Source: Diphasiastrum complanatum
Taxonomy: Eukaryota; Streptophyta; Lycopodiopsida; Lycopodiales; Lycopodiaceae
Reading direction: 5' to 3'
Assembly (NCBI GenBank): GCA_029204225.1
Contig: CM055113.1
Coordinates: 1,343,973-1,407,972, forward strand
DNA: 64,000 nucleotides
Below the pieces are notes generated by a model. The model ran no database searches and was not told where the DNA came from. It saw only the letters and a list, made by a program, of their open reading frames with translations. Below are positions 10,022 through 22,458 of the stretch, one piece after another (within the stretch, counting starts at the first letter, position 1; each line of letters starts with the position of its first letter). The translations under genes were made by a program, and so were the position numbers.

Positions 10022-10809
10022 TGTCTACTATTAAAATTGGAAAAACAAATTATATTGATTTCTTGGCTTGCTACAAATGTTGTACCATGCAAGTATGTAG
10101 CTCATAAATGCAAAATGCCAAGTTTGGCCTATATAGAACTCGAGATACATGGTTATGTAATGTCTAGATTGAAGAATACAACTTGCATATAGTTTGTAGA
10201 CATAGAATTGGCAAATTCATGCTTGTAGAAACTCGTGGCAATTCACATGCATTGATTGAAAGTGATCCATAGTGACATGCAAGGCATGCACAAAGTATAC
10301 AGGACACATGCATGATGATTTGTACTTTGTTAGTTAGAACTAGTACAAAAAGTTGGTAGAATTTCATGCATGGCAAGTGACAAATGTCACATAGACTCTA
10401 GATGTCACTTTAGTTGTCATTTTGGAATGGATAGATGTGGTTCTACCTCGAGCTACCTCAAACTCCATAAATACTGACAATGGTGACAATCAATGATGAA
10501 GAACCAAATTTTTGTAGCTACCTCATGCCATTTTGGATCTAAACTATTTTGCTTATTATCTCTCTAGCTTTCTCTCTCTAACTCGTGTTGAAGCTAATGC
10601 TAATACACTGAAATCTTGTACTTTTGTTCATTATTTGATTCATTGTTATCATACTCTGATGCTTAGCATGCTAGATTGTGGTTAAGCCATTTCTTCTGAA
10701 CTAGATCTTGCTAAACAATCTAGAATCAGGTTATTGTGCTAATCACAAAGCTTAATCAAGATCAATCATACTTGTGGACATTCCCCACACGTGTGAATTT
10801 TGGAAATTT
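10022..10809. repeat. 788-bp insertion in copia-2, possible solo LTR
   Basis: It interrupts copia-2 integrase. Aligning with copia-1 shows that removing it, with one copy of TGT (10019-10021 / 10810-10812), restores the integrase reading frame. It has LTR-like content: a TATA-like CCATAAATA near 10464, pyrimidine-rich sequence after it, and CACACGTGTG (10786-10795), as in the copia-1 LTR. It starts TGTC but has no clear CA end, and the shared junction is only 3 bp, so the class is not certain. Confidence 0.55.
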
Positions 10810-12549
10810 TGTCATATACTCCCTCTTGGTCCCATGCTCATCACAAAAGGCCTTGAACTTGGTAGATATGTACTCATCACCATTGTCACTCCTCAAGCAC
10901 TTGATCTTTGTGGAAAATTGGTTCTCCCTTGCATTCTTGAACTTGATAAAGACATCATACACTTCATCCTTGCTCTTTAGTAGATAGATCCAACAAAATC
11001 TACTAAAATCATCAATGAATGCTACATACATCTTAGGTCCACTATTGCTAATTGTAGTAAATCCATAAATATCCAAATGTACAAGTTGAAAAGGCTTTGT
11101 AGATTTAGATATAGATCTAGTATAGGGTTGTCTATGTGAATTTGACAAAGCACAAGACTCACAAACATGTTTGATGCCACTTAAGAAACTTGGAAGACCC
11201 ATCACAATCTTCTTCCTAGCCATTACCTCCAATGACTTGAAGTTGAGGTGTCCCATCCTTTTATGCCAAACCTCTTGAATAGGTATTTGCTCCCTTGAAA
11301 CACATCCAACTTGGTTAGCAATAACACAAGCATCTAGTTTGAACAACTTCCCTTGCCTTTTACCTTTTCCAACCAAGACATCCTTCCTTTTGATCAAATA
11401 AGCATCTCCATCAAACTCTACCTTGAGGCCTTTACTTAGCATTTGACTCACACTAAGCAAATTCTTGGTAATAGATGGAATAAACAAGACATCCTCCAAA
11501 TGAACATTCCTATTTGTAGAAAGAGAAATAGGAATTGTGCCAATCCCTTTGATTGCACACTCACCATCATTGGTCGTGTAGATCACCCTCTTGTCATCTC
11601 CATATGCCACCAAAAAAGTGAAGTACTCTTTGTGAAAGGTCATGTGTGGACACATCCAAACCATCCTCATTAGGAGTAAGATTACCTTGGTTGTCTCCTT
11701 GATATCTCTTCTTCTTGTAGCACTCACTTGCAAAGTGTCCTTTGATGCCACAATAGAAGCACTTGGGCTTTGATCAATCCTTCTTTTTTCCACTTGAAGA
11801 AGCATCCACTTGATCTTGCCCTTTAGACCACTTGCTTTTGGTTTTGCCCTTTGTGAACATAGCATCCTCTTGAAGTGTCCATGTAGATCTACCTCTTGCT
11901 TGAAGCCTATATTCCTCATTAATCAAGATCCCTTGAAGATCCATCAAACTTGGCAAAGTCTTTTGATTAGCAATACTTTGAACAATGTTAGCATGAGCAT
12001 CCAACAAGCCATTAAGAATTACTTGAATAAGCTCTCCTTCCTTAATATTTTCATCAATGCAAGCCAACTCATCATTCAATGCTTTCATTCTCAAAACAAA
12101 GGTACTTGGACTTTCTTCATTCTTTTGAAAACAAGAAAAGATTTGCCTTCTTAGAGTCAACACTCTAGAAGTAGACTTGGATTCATAAAGCTTCTTCAAT
12201 GAGTTCCAAGCTTCCAATGATGATGTGCATTTACCAACTTCTTTGAGAAGCTCAGAGAATATGTCTTCATCTGGTTCACATTTTTTGGAGCATACAGAGA
12301 GATAAATATCTTCCTTTATATTGAGAGTGATAATAAAAAAAGCTTTGTTATCTTTCAGTGAGCCTTCTTGGCCCTCTTGTCATACCTCATTTGATCTTGT
12401 TGTGTTTCTAGTCTCTCCTCCAAACCTACAACAATATCCAAAACATCATTCATCTCAAGAAGTGACTCCATTCTCACTTTCCACAATGAATAGTTACTTG
12501 AGGTAAGCCTATCATTGGCTTCCAACATGACTCCAATTGAGGTTGCCAT
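10810..12549 (-). pseudogene. copia-2 gag, protease remnant and integrase N-terminal half
   Basis: Reading leftward from an ATG at 12549: gag N-terminus (12355-12549), a disrupted stretch, further gag (11774-12217) and then a frame from 11919 to 10810. That frame covers the end of gag, a protease remnant, the GAG-pre-integrase zinc region and the integrase core with RSDNGDEY. Relative to copia-1 the protease lacks the whole WIDSGATS segment, so its catalytic aspartate is gone. The CCHC knuckle is damaged by frame changes near 11770. The gag segment at about 12240-12350 differs from copia-1 and looks more like the KAF.ITLNI gag of the copia pieces at 53024-53458. Confidence 0.88.
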
Positions 12550-13053
12550 ATAGCAATGACCTGATCTTCTCTTTCAACCTATTTCAATGCACAAAGCACT
12601 CGTTTGAACAACAGAATCATGGAATCTTGATCAATCTATTATCTATCCTCAATCTAATGACTTTTGCCACTTCCATAGATTGAAACACACTCAAATGAAG
12701 TCCAACAACCTCACTATCTAGAGATCCAATCAAAATTAGGGTTTTGACAAAATCACAAAAAATTGACTATTCTAAATCTACATGCAAATGCTTAAAAATT
12801 TGATATGCAATCTATAAGCCACCACTTAGGCTGATCCAATGATCCAAAAAACTAACCAGATCCAGTATGTGAACAAAAAAATCGGATTTATCAGATTTAT
12901 AGACCTATATAAGGTTTTGATCTACAAAAGATCCAATCTACAAAAGCAAGAACCTCGATTTTGGTGTAGAATCCTCTCTAGCATGCTCTAGAATTGATAT
13001 CTTCACCAAATCATTCATAGATCTGATTTCCTCCTTCAAAACCTAAAACACAA

Positions 13054-13065
13054 GCTCTGATACCA
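13054..13065 (-). other. PBS of copia-2
   Basis: GCTCTGATACCA on the plus strand is the reverse complement of TGGTATCAGAGC. A 3-base spacer separates it from the putative LTR end at 13069. Confidence 0.9.
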
Positions 13066-13068
13066 TCA

Positions 13069-13299
13069 TGTGAAGGATTTTAGATTTTTAAGATCCAATC
13101 CATTTAAATGATCTTTGGTTAGAAAGAGAAATACACTACCAATCTCACCGATGTAGAAAAAACAGCATCATTAGGGAAAATTTGGGCTCAAAATGGGCCC
13201 TTTAAGAAATTTCACTTTAGAGAGAGGTTACGTAGAGAGAAAATGAAAACTAGTAACTTCTGGTCGTCGTTTTCTGAGTTTCCGGCCTTGTCCGACATT
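13069..13299 (-). repeat. possible LTR of copia-2
   Basis: The sequence next to the PBS starts TGTGAAGG (plus strand), as an LTR end should. A candidate outer end is ...GTCCGACA at 13299, giving 231 bp, but no second copy exists to confirm it. The outer boundary is uncertain. Confidence 0.4.
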
Positions 13300-13810
13300 T
13301 AACTAGTATGGTTAATTTTAGACAATAGTTAGTTAAGCATGAGATGTAATAACTTCTCTTCGTGCTCATTCCAAAATTCGAGACTAGAGCTTTAAGACTG
13401 AAAATCTTGGTGTGCTCAATGCAAAAAACTGAAGTGGGAGAGACCGAACTTTTGAAATCACTGTATGCTTATAGTGAAATATGAGGCGGGATGATTTTTC
13501 AATGCGACATAAACATTACAAAAGTAAGGAATGCTAGATCTATTCATATTGATTTTTTGTAATTTGATTCATTTACATGATTATAGCTTTAACAATGGCA
13601 ATGTTCCATTTGCATACCCCTCTTCCGATGGAATGCACTCCAATCATTAAGAAAAATGCAAAAGTTGTAGAGAATGTTGCTGCAATAGTTAGAGAATTGA
13701 GAATGAATGATCATATGAATATAGATTTGTGAGAGGATGGATCAATTTATCCTAATGACCAGCTACCAATTTGTGTCCAGATTTTAAGTCCGTAACTCAT
13801 CTTCTCACAT
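13300..13810. other. unassigned sequence
   Basis: AT-rich, no open frame of note. It could hold the 5' part of the decayed gene that follows. Confidence 0.4.
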
Positions 13811-16800
13811 ATGTATGTGGAGGAAATAGCGGATTACTTGGATATTGTCAAAGGTTGTGTGATATTGGGATGCATAGGCATATCTTGTCTTAATCAACAA
13901 TTACAATTTGCTAATCAACAATTGCAAAGTGCAAATCAACAATTGCTTCATTATGTGCAACACACTAGTGCTGAAAACAATGCACTCAAGAATGCTATGT
14001 CAGAGTTGAATGCTACCGTCACTACTCTTCGGGGATCAAATCAAGAAATGTTAGAAAGTTGCGATCTGGGAGTTTAAAATCTGTTGTTGATATAAAAATT
14101 ATCAATAAGGCAATGATGAAGAGAAAAAGAAAGAGAGTACCAATGAAGAATATTGATGACTTATCTACACATAGTGGCAATCAGAAAAAAAGAATTCGAG
14201 CATTCAAGTATGTTGTCATGTAAACTGTTTATTTGATTTGTATATGTCATTTAAGTTTGATTTGGACTTGATAACATAGATTATTTATCTATTATTTCAT
14301 ATGTTTGTTACAGATCATGTTTGGTGGCAAAGAATTATTTAATAGATCGTTCATGCATTGGATCATCTTTAAGTCATGTTTTACCAAAAAAGTCAGAAAA
14401 GGAAATGATAAAAAATGCTCGGTTTGAAAAAATGAAAAATAAAATTGTAGAGACTGCTTTGATTAAGGTTCAATCATACTTGGATGCTAATGTGATACAA
14501 GGTCATGTAATTATCTGGAATTAGCAAAAATGCTTATTTTACTTTTTTTAGATTAGTTAAAAAAGCTTTTTCCCAAGTGATGGTGAAGAAAATTTATCTT
14601 CCGCTTCCATATCGGGTAAGATTAGCTAGAAATTTTTGTAATGACGAAATGTTCGAAGTAGTTGGCCAACCACTTCATATAACTGAATTATACAAATCAG
14701 AATATGGTGAGCTCAATTACAATGATTGCAATAATATTTTCCTTGATATTAAAAATGTTCTAAAATACATTATTTGATTCTATAAACTAGACGAACATCA
14801 AGTAAATGGAAAGATCATTATTGTAATAAAATTGGATGAATCTATTAGCCGATTCTCTAGTGTCGAGCCAAGCTGAAGACACAAGTTATCTCTCATCCAT
14901 GACCGAGGAAGTCTCAGAAGGAAGAGAGTAGAAGAAGCTGAGAGCCGAGCATGAGAGCCGAGGAAATACTAGCTAGGAAGACAATGAATAACTATGTGAG
15001 CCTACATGGTGTATCCCAAAGAAGAAATGACCATGTAGGAGCTAGTAATGTTTCCTAGGCATTGTAAATAAAGGTAGACCCCCCTTAAATTAGTTAGAGT
15101 GAGCCACCTTTTGATGGTGACCTTTAGTGAAAGGGAAAATTCCACATGTAATTCTAATTTAGTGGAATTGCCATATGGGCTCCACATGGGCAGCCTTCTT
15201 GCTTATTTAAGGGCCCCTGTCTCTTGTGAGGGAGCTTTGATTGTATTGTCAAGTTCTCTTGAGCAAATAAAGAGGATCCTCCACGAGTTCTTGATGATAG
15301 CTTAGCTCCTTGTTCATGGCAATGATCTTGAGTGATATTTCTATGAGCATGTTTGATTCCTTTGCATTGTGGATTAACTAGGTTCTTGTTTCTTGTTTCT
15401 TGTTTAGTTGTGGATTAGCATTCAGTTCTTGCTTGTGGAATCTTGTAGTAATCAGCATTCAAGTAAACTAGATAGGCTGGTTTGTGGCATAGATCTTGCA
15501 TACTCCCTTACAGCCAGTTCTTGATTATTCTTGAGTAATCTAAGCATCAAGTGATGAGTGTTTCTTGATTCTTAGATTGTTAAAATGCTGCTAGGAATCT
15601 TGTTTCTTGTATCTTGTTTCTTGTTTCTTGAATCTTGTTTTCAGTAGCTAATCGGCATTCCAGGTATAAATTTCAATTTTCATTTAGAATATCTTTATTA
15701 ATGATTCATACCTTGCCAGTTTTTATTGACATGTCATGCATTACTACATGTCTTGAAAGAGGATCATAAAATACTTTCATGGATATTTTCAAGAACAAAT
15801 TATGGCGAGATTATAAGGAGACATTTGGAGGGTGAGAAATTTGCAGTCGAAAACCATGGAAGTTTTCAAATTCATTGACACCTTGCAGGGGATTTGAAAA
15901 CATTAAAATATATGTATAATGTCTCTCATGGGGCAACATCAAAGCATCCATGTCTTTATTGCATGAAGGATTGCTACAATATGAATTTGGGACGATCAAC
16001 AAACACTAGCCCAACACGAGAAGCTGAAGATCCAAATATGAAAAGTGTTCTGCCAATTCCATTAAAATATGTTCACATATGCACATTGCATGCTGAGGTT
16101 CGTATTATTTTAAAACTTATTTACCTGCATATTCTACTAGCATGGAATCATAAACCGGAGTTTGTGGCTAAAGCATCAATTAGGAGGTTGGAAATAGTTC
16201 TGTCAAATGCAAGACTACATAAAGGGAATGCCATGATTGAAAAAAGTGACAGACTCTCTGGGAAAAAAGAAAATGTTCCTAATAAGCCATCAATTGGAGT
16301 TGCTAAAGCAAGAAGATTCTTATCCAATCACACATCAAATAATCAAGTGTGAGATACCAAATTGTTCAAGCCACACGAACACTGGAAGGAAGTAATCGAG
16401 TGGAAAAGGGACAAGTGTGGACCAACTTAGACAAACTCATAGATGTTATCAGGAAAGAAAACCTATCATCAGAAGATATGAGGACTTTGCAAAATTGCAC
16501 CACATTTGTAAAATTTGTACATGATTGTTGGAGAAAAGACAACATTACTCATTACATGGTGCTAATCTATATCATTATCTGGTACTTTTCTCATTCAGGC
16601 TTAAAAAAATTTTCTACTGACATAACTAATCAAAACTATTGTTTGTAGCACATCCTTCTTCATCATGCAACTTATTTTGCAAAGGAATATGGGAGCTTAA
16701 GTATTTGGTCATCACAAGGCATGGAAAAATCTCATGGGCAAGCAAGGAGAGCATTTCATAGAGCAACAGACCATGGAGGACACAATTCAAGATATAAATA

Positions 16801-16900
16801 TTTAGTTCAGCTTGTTCAGTGGTTTTATAGAAGAACACAATTTAGATATCAAGCTAAAAACTCGCCAAGTATAACGATATTTCGAAAGGCACTCAAATTC
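13811..16900 (+). pseudogene. decayed multi-exon gene, probably transposon-related, unnamed family
   Basis: Coding pieces on the plus strand join across likely introns: to 14205 (donor GTATGT), from about 14314 (acceptor TTACAG) to 14502, from about 14554 (acceptor TTTTAG) to 14850, 15890-16558, and from 16649 (acceptor TTTGTAG). An early piece has a Q-rich NQQL repeat. Later pieces hold SHGATSKHPCLYCM (a CxxC pair), VHICTLHAEVRI, and GMEKSHGQARRAFHRATDHG. I recall similar motif sets in uncharacterised proteins of many eukaryotes that look like transposon products, but I cannot name the family. A stop near 14776, a frame change near 16350 and the insertion at 14861-15657 make it non-functional. 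Confidence 0.5.
14861..15657 (+). repeat. LTR-like insertion within the decayed gene
   Basis: It begins TGTCGA and ends TCGGCA, interrupts coding sequence, and has a TATTTAAG promoter-like site near 15203, a downstream AATAAAG, and a U5-like tail of CTTGTTT repeats. No internal region, PBS or clear target duplication was found, so 'solo LTR' is a likely but unproven label. Confidence 0.5.
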
Positions 16901-16983
16901 ATTACAAAAAAAGAAATCATTGTAATATATCAAAAATCTATTACAGAAAATTATTTAATTATTATCATCATCTTCTTCAAGAT

Positions 16984-17538
16984 TCAAACGGATGGTATTG
17001 TCATGAAAGAATAATCTCCTTTCATATGGATCCAAAAATTCTTGCTCATATCAATGTAACCCGAATAAAGGGCCATTGCAGATGATGTTTTCGTACTCTC
17101 ATTGGGAGTATAACCCAATATCTTAATAGCCAAATCTCTTTTCACAAATATTATTTTATATGTTCCTCTTGCATACTTATGGCCTCCCAAACAAACTGAT
17201 AATGATTTGATGGCCATAATGATAGTGGTTGCATATGGATTAAAAGATGAATGATATATACAAATCTCATTATCTTGAAAGTGTTTCAAATAATGAGATA
17301 GAGACACATCTTTTCTCCCGGTTGATACAACATGGACGCCTCCATGTCTTATACCAAAGGCATCTATTTCAATAGCATCTTGTAAACCAGAAAAGAAAAT
17401 AAATTTAGAATTATACATAATACTGCCAAGTAGCATATTTTGATGCATCAGTATGAACATGAAACTCGATTGTCCTGTTTGGAGCTCGTAAAATTGTGCA
17501 GAAGCTAAAGCTTTCTTCAATTTTTCAAATGCTTCCAA
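16984..17538 (-). pseudogene. 184-residue frame: gypsy RNase H start fused to unknown sequence
   Basis: The first 14 or so residues (EAFEKLKKALASA) match the start of the gypsy RNase H/tether region, and the adjacent RT remnant lies just upstream on the same strand. The remaining 150 or so residues, including HYLKHF and CLGGHKYARGTYKI, do not match any retroelement domain I know. It could be captured coding sequence or chance open frame. Confidence 0.4.
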
Positions 17539-17539
17539 T

Positions 17540-18960
17540 GTCTCAACTATCCAATGCTAAAGTCAACTTGTATATAGGTCTTGCTAAATTTGCAAAGAAT
17601 AAAATGAATATTTGATAATAGTTTGCATGATCCATAAAGATGTATACTCCTCGACTTGTTTCTCATAGCGATAGCTCCACAATGACTTTGATTTTGGAGT
17701 AATCCATAGCAGTGCCATGTCTTGATATCACATGTCTAAGAACAACTCCATGAGTTACCCAAATTGACACTTTTTTGGATTTAAGGAGATTTGGAACTTG
17801 CGACAACATTCAAATACTTTTGCCAAATGATCCAGGTGGTCTGTATTGGCACTATGAACTCCGAGGTCATCCAAGTAGATTTCAAGGAACTTCTGCAAGT
17901 AGTCTTTGAAGGCAAACTACATGACTCTTTGAAATGAACTAGGTGCATTACAAAGTCCAAACGACATAACTTTATAAGCATAAGTTTTCCATTCTGTCGT
18001 AAAAGTTATTTTATGGCCATCCGCAGATGCGATCTTGACTTGGTTGTAACCACTAAATCCATCCAAAAAAAATGTAGGCTTCTGCTCCAGCAAGGCGGTC
18101 CAATATGCTTAAAGGGTAACGAAAAGTGATCCTTTATGTCACTTTGTTCAAAGCTTTGAGATTCACACAAATTTTCTCTTCTTATGAATGACAACAATTG
18201 GCGAAACTCATTAAGTATGCTCAATTTTGTATATGAAATCATCTTCAAGTAATCTCTCTAGCTCTTTCTTAATAATATCAGTGACATTTAAATTACAACG
18301 ATAGAACCTTGTGACTTTTGGAACTACATCAGGCATAAGGGAATTGTATGCTCAATCATAGATGTTGGAATTCCTTTTATTCCTTGTATGTCCAAGCAAA
18401 ACAATCTTGATACTTAACCAACAATTTCCTTACCGCTTGAAATTGCTTTGGGGTAAGTTGCATTCCAACCTGTACAATCTTTGCAGGTTCTCCTAGTTCA
18501 GCAAGATTCATATTGTAAACATCTTTTGTTTTTGGTCTTGCTCTTTTGGTTCACGATAAGCTTTAATGACAACATCATCCAAAGTAAAGCATTTGAAATG
18601 CTCTGGCATATCATGTTGTACTTTATCTGATTGTTCTTCCTCAAAAGGATTGATCTTGGCTCTTCGTTTAGCTTTGTTGGCAGGAATCGATTGCGGAGGT
18701 GATGACTTTCTAGAAGATGTGGTCTTCTTGGAAGTTAACAACTTCCTTGATGGTGATGTCTTGTGAGAACTATGACTTGAAGAATCGTCCTTGATCTTTT
18801 CTTTATCTTTATCCAATAAAAGTGGTATAACTTTAGGAACTGGTTCTCTCAATGATTTTTCCCATTTTAGGACCATATTGTAATGTTGCTTCACTTGCTT
18901 CTTTGTCATTGGCCCTGTAGCATTTTCTTCCTTCAATACAACTACTTTAGGCAGTTTTAT
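17540..18960 (-). pseudogene. Ty3/gypsy gag-pol remnant with reverse transcriptase
   Basis: Reading leftward from 18936: a lysine/serine-rich linker (18508-18936) of the type seen before plant gypsy protease/RT. Then come decayed RT pieces in several frames, including FAWTYKE, PIVVIHKKRGKICVNLKALN-like and MSFGLCNAPSSFQRVM sequences. The catalytic box is YLDD at 17866-17877. Several stops and frame changes are present. It is not close to the A1/A2 gypsy family (which has YIDD). No LTR or PBS for it was seen. Confidence 0.78.
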
Positions 18961-19029
18961 TATTGCTTCTTCAGGAATATCTCAGATGCCAAACCTAGTA
19001 GAATCCATATGATTCAAGATCTGCTCATC

Positions 19030-19236
19030 TATAAGTTCTACATTTTCACTCTAGCTATGACGGGCAGCGTGAGCTGCCCGAAAACCCAATTTTTTTCCAC
19101 TAAAAAAAAGAGGGGGCAGGCCAAGGCCACGAGCAGGGGCTACGACGATGGAGGTGGAGGGGGGGGCAGGTTGCTGGCTGCCCACCCTTATATTTTGAAT
19201 TTACCCGCCCACCAACGAGCAAGCAAGAGTACTAGT
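19030..19236. other. unassigned, with GC-rich purine tract
   Basis: Contains an imperfect dyad GGGCAGCGTGAGCTGCCC (19053-19070) and G-rich runs around 19110-19175. No gene seen. Confidence 0.4.
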
Positions 19237-19262
19237 ATATTTATTTATTTATTTATTTATTT
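19237..19262. repeat. (TTTA)6 microsatellite
   Basis: Six tandem TTTA units. Confidence 0.95.
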
Positions 19263-19395
19263 AGAGAGAGAATGTAAGGGTGGTGTTGACCTAGTCTACT
19301 CCCCTATGTCACACCTAGATCCTACTGTTGCCAATTCATACACCACCACATACAAGCCTTTTGTACACATACACACCCACACATACATTTTCAAA

Positions 19396-19401
<6 letters not shown>

Positions 19402-19451
<50 letters not shown>
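19402..19451. repeat. (CT)n microsatellite
   Basis: About 25 tandem CT units, uninterrupted. Confidence 0.97.
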
Positions 19452-19453
<2 letters not shown>

Positions 19454-19941
19454 GTCGCATGTACAAAATCAGATGATGATGAGCACAAGACAACACAATT
19501 ACTCTACCACTGCAGTTGCCAGATGAACCCAAATGGTTAAGTCCATTCTAGTTTAGACGAGGGTAGACAAACCAATCATGGATTACATAAAGCAACTACA
19601 TCAATTATTGTAGGACTTAGATCAATAAATTCCAAAGTACCTCACACATACTAGCTTTTGGGAATGCAAAAAGAGTGTTGGCTTCTCATGTGATGTTGGA
19701 TACTGCACCTCTATGCGTAAAATTTATGATAATATCATACTAATCTAGAGTTTTTGTTGCAATGAAAGTACTCTAAAGATGTGGTAGACGAGCTATTGTT
19801 TGGACAAGTCTACTTAGAGGAGACCTAAATGAAATTAAATGTGTAAGTTATACATAGTGAATGATTCAAAATCCATAAGAAACTATACTTAGAAGTGTTG
19901 TACTTACCAAAGCAAGCAGGCTCCCAATTTCAGGCTCTTGA
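19452..19941. other. unassigned sequence
   Basis: No gene or repeat recognised left of the MITE. Confidence 0.4.
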
Positions 19942-19949
19942 GTTTTGAC

Positions 19950-20417
19950 CAGTGTTGGGCGGGTATATAGGGTCATGGCTGGTATCAATAATGGGTATCA
20001 ACATGGTATTAAAAAACCGACCCGACTGGTATATGATTTCTAATACCAGGGTCTAGAACCGGACACCTAGTATTAACTATTTTACTATTCATGTTGATAT
20101 CCAGGTTGGGGAGATTTTGTGGATTTTTGCCATGGTATCAATAGTAGTACTATTTTTAGTATGTTTTTTTATATCTCAAACTTTTTAATTTTAAATTATG
20201 ATATTACACTTTAAAAAGTATATTTATAGCAATTTGTACATGTTGATACCCGGGTTGATAACCGGCTGGTATCACCCTTTTGATATCAGCCCGGTCTATA
20301 CCAGTCTATAACTCCTATACCTCCTTATGTTGATACCCTAGTGGTATTACATTTTCTAAAAACCTGCAATACCCTGACCCGGCTGGTATCAAAAATTTTG
20401 ATACCCGCCCAACACTA
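19950..20417. mobile_element. hAT-type MITE (468 bp)
   Basis: The ends are 17-base terminal inverted repeats, CAGTGTTGGGCGGGTAT on the left and the complement of TAGTGTTGGGCGGGTAT on the right, differing only at the first base. Identical 8-bp direct repeats GTTTTGAC flank it (19942-19949 and 20418-20425). An 8-bp target duplication plus a CAGTG start is diagnostic of the hAT superfamily. No transposase fits inside, so it depends on a partner elsewhere. The interior carries five GGTATC and three GATACC motifs. Confidence 0.93.
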
Positions 20418-20425
20418 GTTTTGAC

Positions 20426-22458
20426 TTCATGAACACCTTATTGTTGCAAAGCAAGGCTGAAACAGTTTACATAACTAACCCATCTTCTTGGAGCGTTGGT
20501 TTGCAACGGCACTGAAAGTGATGACAAATACAAAAATTATTGGGTAGAAAATTGTCATAATAATTTTTTTATGTTAATCATTGATTTGAAACATCCTGTT
20601 CATTAGTGTATAGAATACATGCAGAGGAATGGCTTAGGGATTAGTTTGTGGAGATGGCACGCAGATATACCGCAGCCTGTTCGTTAAGCAGTTGAAAAAT
20701 TATAAATGAAATGGTCCAAAGTTAAAACGTGAAGAACTTGTATCATTGTAAAAACGAAACTTAAATGAAATTCGTCAGACATCAAATTCTTTTTGCTCCA
20801 CTGCGGTAAATGTGCATCTTATCATGACAAATAGTTCATATTCGGTAAACGATGCTCTGCGCTTGAATCATTGTTTTGATAAATGCTATACATTACTATA
20901 TGTTGCCTTGTGCGAAACAAAGGCAGTCAAATGGGGTTTGTATTGTTCGAAAGTACCAACTATCTTCAGAAGAAGACTGTTCGTCTAGAAAGCGCTGAAC
21001 CAAATTGCGCATCGCACATTTCTTCATTCTTTCATTAAAATGTCCATTTACTTGTCCAAATATCATCTAGTACTAGGTAGATATATGTTACATTTTAATC
21101 TGCAACAAAAAATTCTGCACTTTAACACCGATTCAAACACAACTTCTTTTGAGGTTATGCTTTTCAATTGAACTGCCGACCGCAAGATTTGATTTAACAT
21201 AACGCTCGCTTTAAGAAGATACATCCTTCGGACTGTCATTCCAGAGACTTAGTTCCTACCAAAATAGGTAGACACCCTTGAAGGTACGAGATCTAAGAGT
21301 CGGTTTCCAGATCATGCCTTACAAAATACATTGCCGGAGTGCGAGTAAAACCAGCGGAGTTTGTTAGAACGTGCTGGATCGAAGCAGAGGATACAGTGCT
21401 CCTCTGCAAAAACGGAGTCCATTGTAGCAGATCCGAAGATGAAACGGTGATAGCCATGAGGAGGACCTGGATTACGATCAACATCCAAAAGGATTCAGAT
21501 GATGCGAGGTTGCTTTCTGAGAATACGGCTAGAAAATCCATGGGAATGTTCACTTTATTTGTGACTCAATCTCAGTCAAATTGCTCTGCTAGAGAAATTT
21601 GAAGCAAACCTAAGCAAACCGCAAATCACGTAGTTGAAGGTTGATATCCTGAAGCTGCTTTCCGAACTCTGGTGTACACAAGAAATATGATTCGGAACGA
21701 TTCGACTCAAGGACGAGATTCTCAGTAATAACGTACTGATAGTTGTCAGGCTTTTACTTTAAGTTCAAATGCCCGGCCATTAAAGGAAGAAGGTCTTGCA
21801 TTCATAAACGAGAGGATTCATGAGGGCGAAGATTGAGTCCAGTGACAATTTAAGAAGTGAAAGTAATTTCACCAACTACTTACAGCAGCACGCATTCGCA
21901 TGGATTGCAGCTACGACCACGCACAACAACGACAAGCTTCCATGCCAAAGCTCACTCAGATATGAATCTCTTAGTTGTTCTTCTCCAACTAGTGTGCTTG
22001 AGTAACAACATAGATCAGTAACGCTTGAATATACAATTAACATTCAAAGATCTTAGATATATATATATACTAGTCAGAGCGAGTGGGCGACTCTTTGATA
22101 TCAGAGCTCAATTCACCCCGCTCTTGAAATTAAAGCAGAGATGATGTTCTTCTCAGAAGGTAGAACAAGTCAAAGACGTCCAATTCCTGCAAACCAATGT
22201 CGTTAGAGAATGTATGTGACGTGAATTGAAGGAACTTCCGATCAGAAAGCAAAAGGAAAGCGCTGCGCCATATCTAGAAAGAAGCTCCCCAAAACATAAG
22301 GATCGTAGGTCACTTGCAACGCTATGGTCAAAGAGTAGGTGACGTAACCGGGAGCACTACTTACTGCTTCCGCGGCGGCCGGCCCATTGTTGTCACAAGA
22401 GCATTAGCATTGGCCCCACCCAAGCGGGGTATGGTGCCATGGTTTCACATAATTTTAG
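20426..22458. other. unassigned intergenic sequence
   Basis: Two kilobases without a recognised gene or repeat. The longest open stretches (about 85 residues at 21293-21602, both strands) overlap each other and look like chance frames. At 22094-22105, GATATCAGAGCT resembles a degenerate initiator-Met PBS, possibly an old retroelement relic. Confidence 0.4.

Larger units (their letters stand above)
9205..13299 (-). mobile_element. copia-2, broken minus-strand relative of copia-1
   Basis: Reading leftward: possible LTR (13069-13299), PBS (13054-13065), leader, gag, protease remnant, integrase (to about 9240). RT, RNase H and the other LTR are missing. The protein pieces closely match copia-1, so it is a member of the same or a sister family. 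It is interrupted by a 788-bp insertion at 10022-10809. Confidence 0.85.

Noticed and set aside
14851-15667. 5-bp target duplication for the insertion in the decayed gene
   Set aside because: Left TCTAG and right TTCCA/GGTAT do not match; the insertion is reported without one.
21293-21602. Overlapping 86- and 87-residue frames on opposite strands
   Set aside because: No recognisable family, no codon bias, and mutual overlap; treated as chance.
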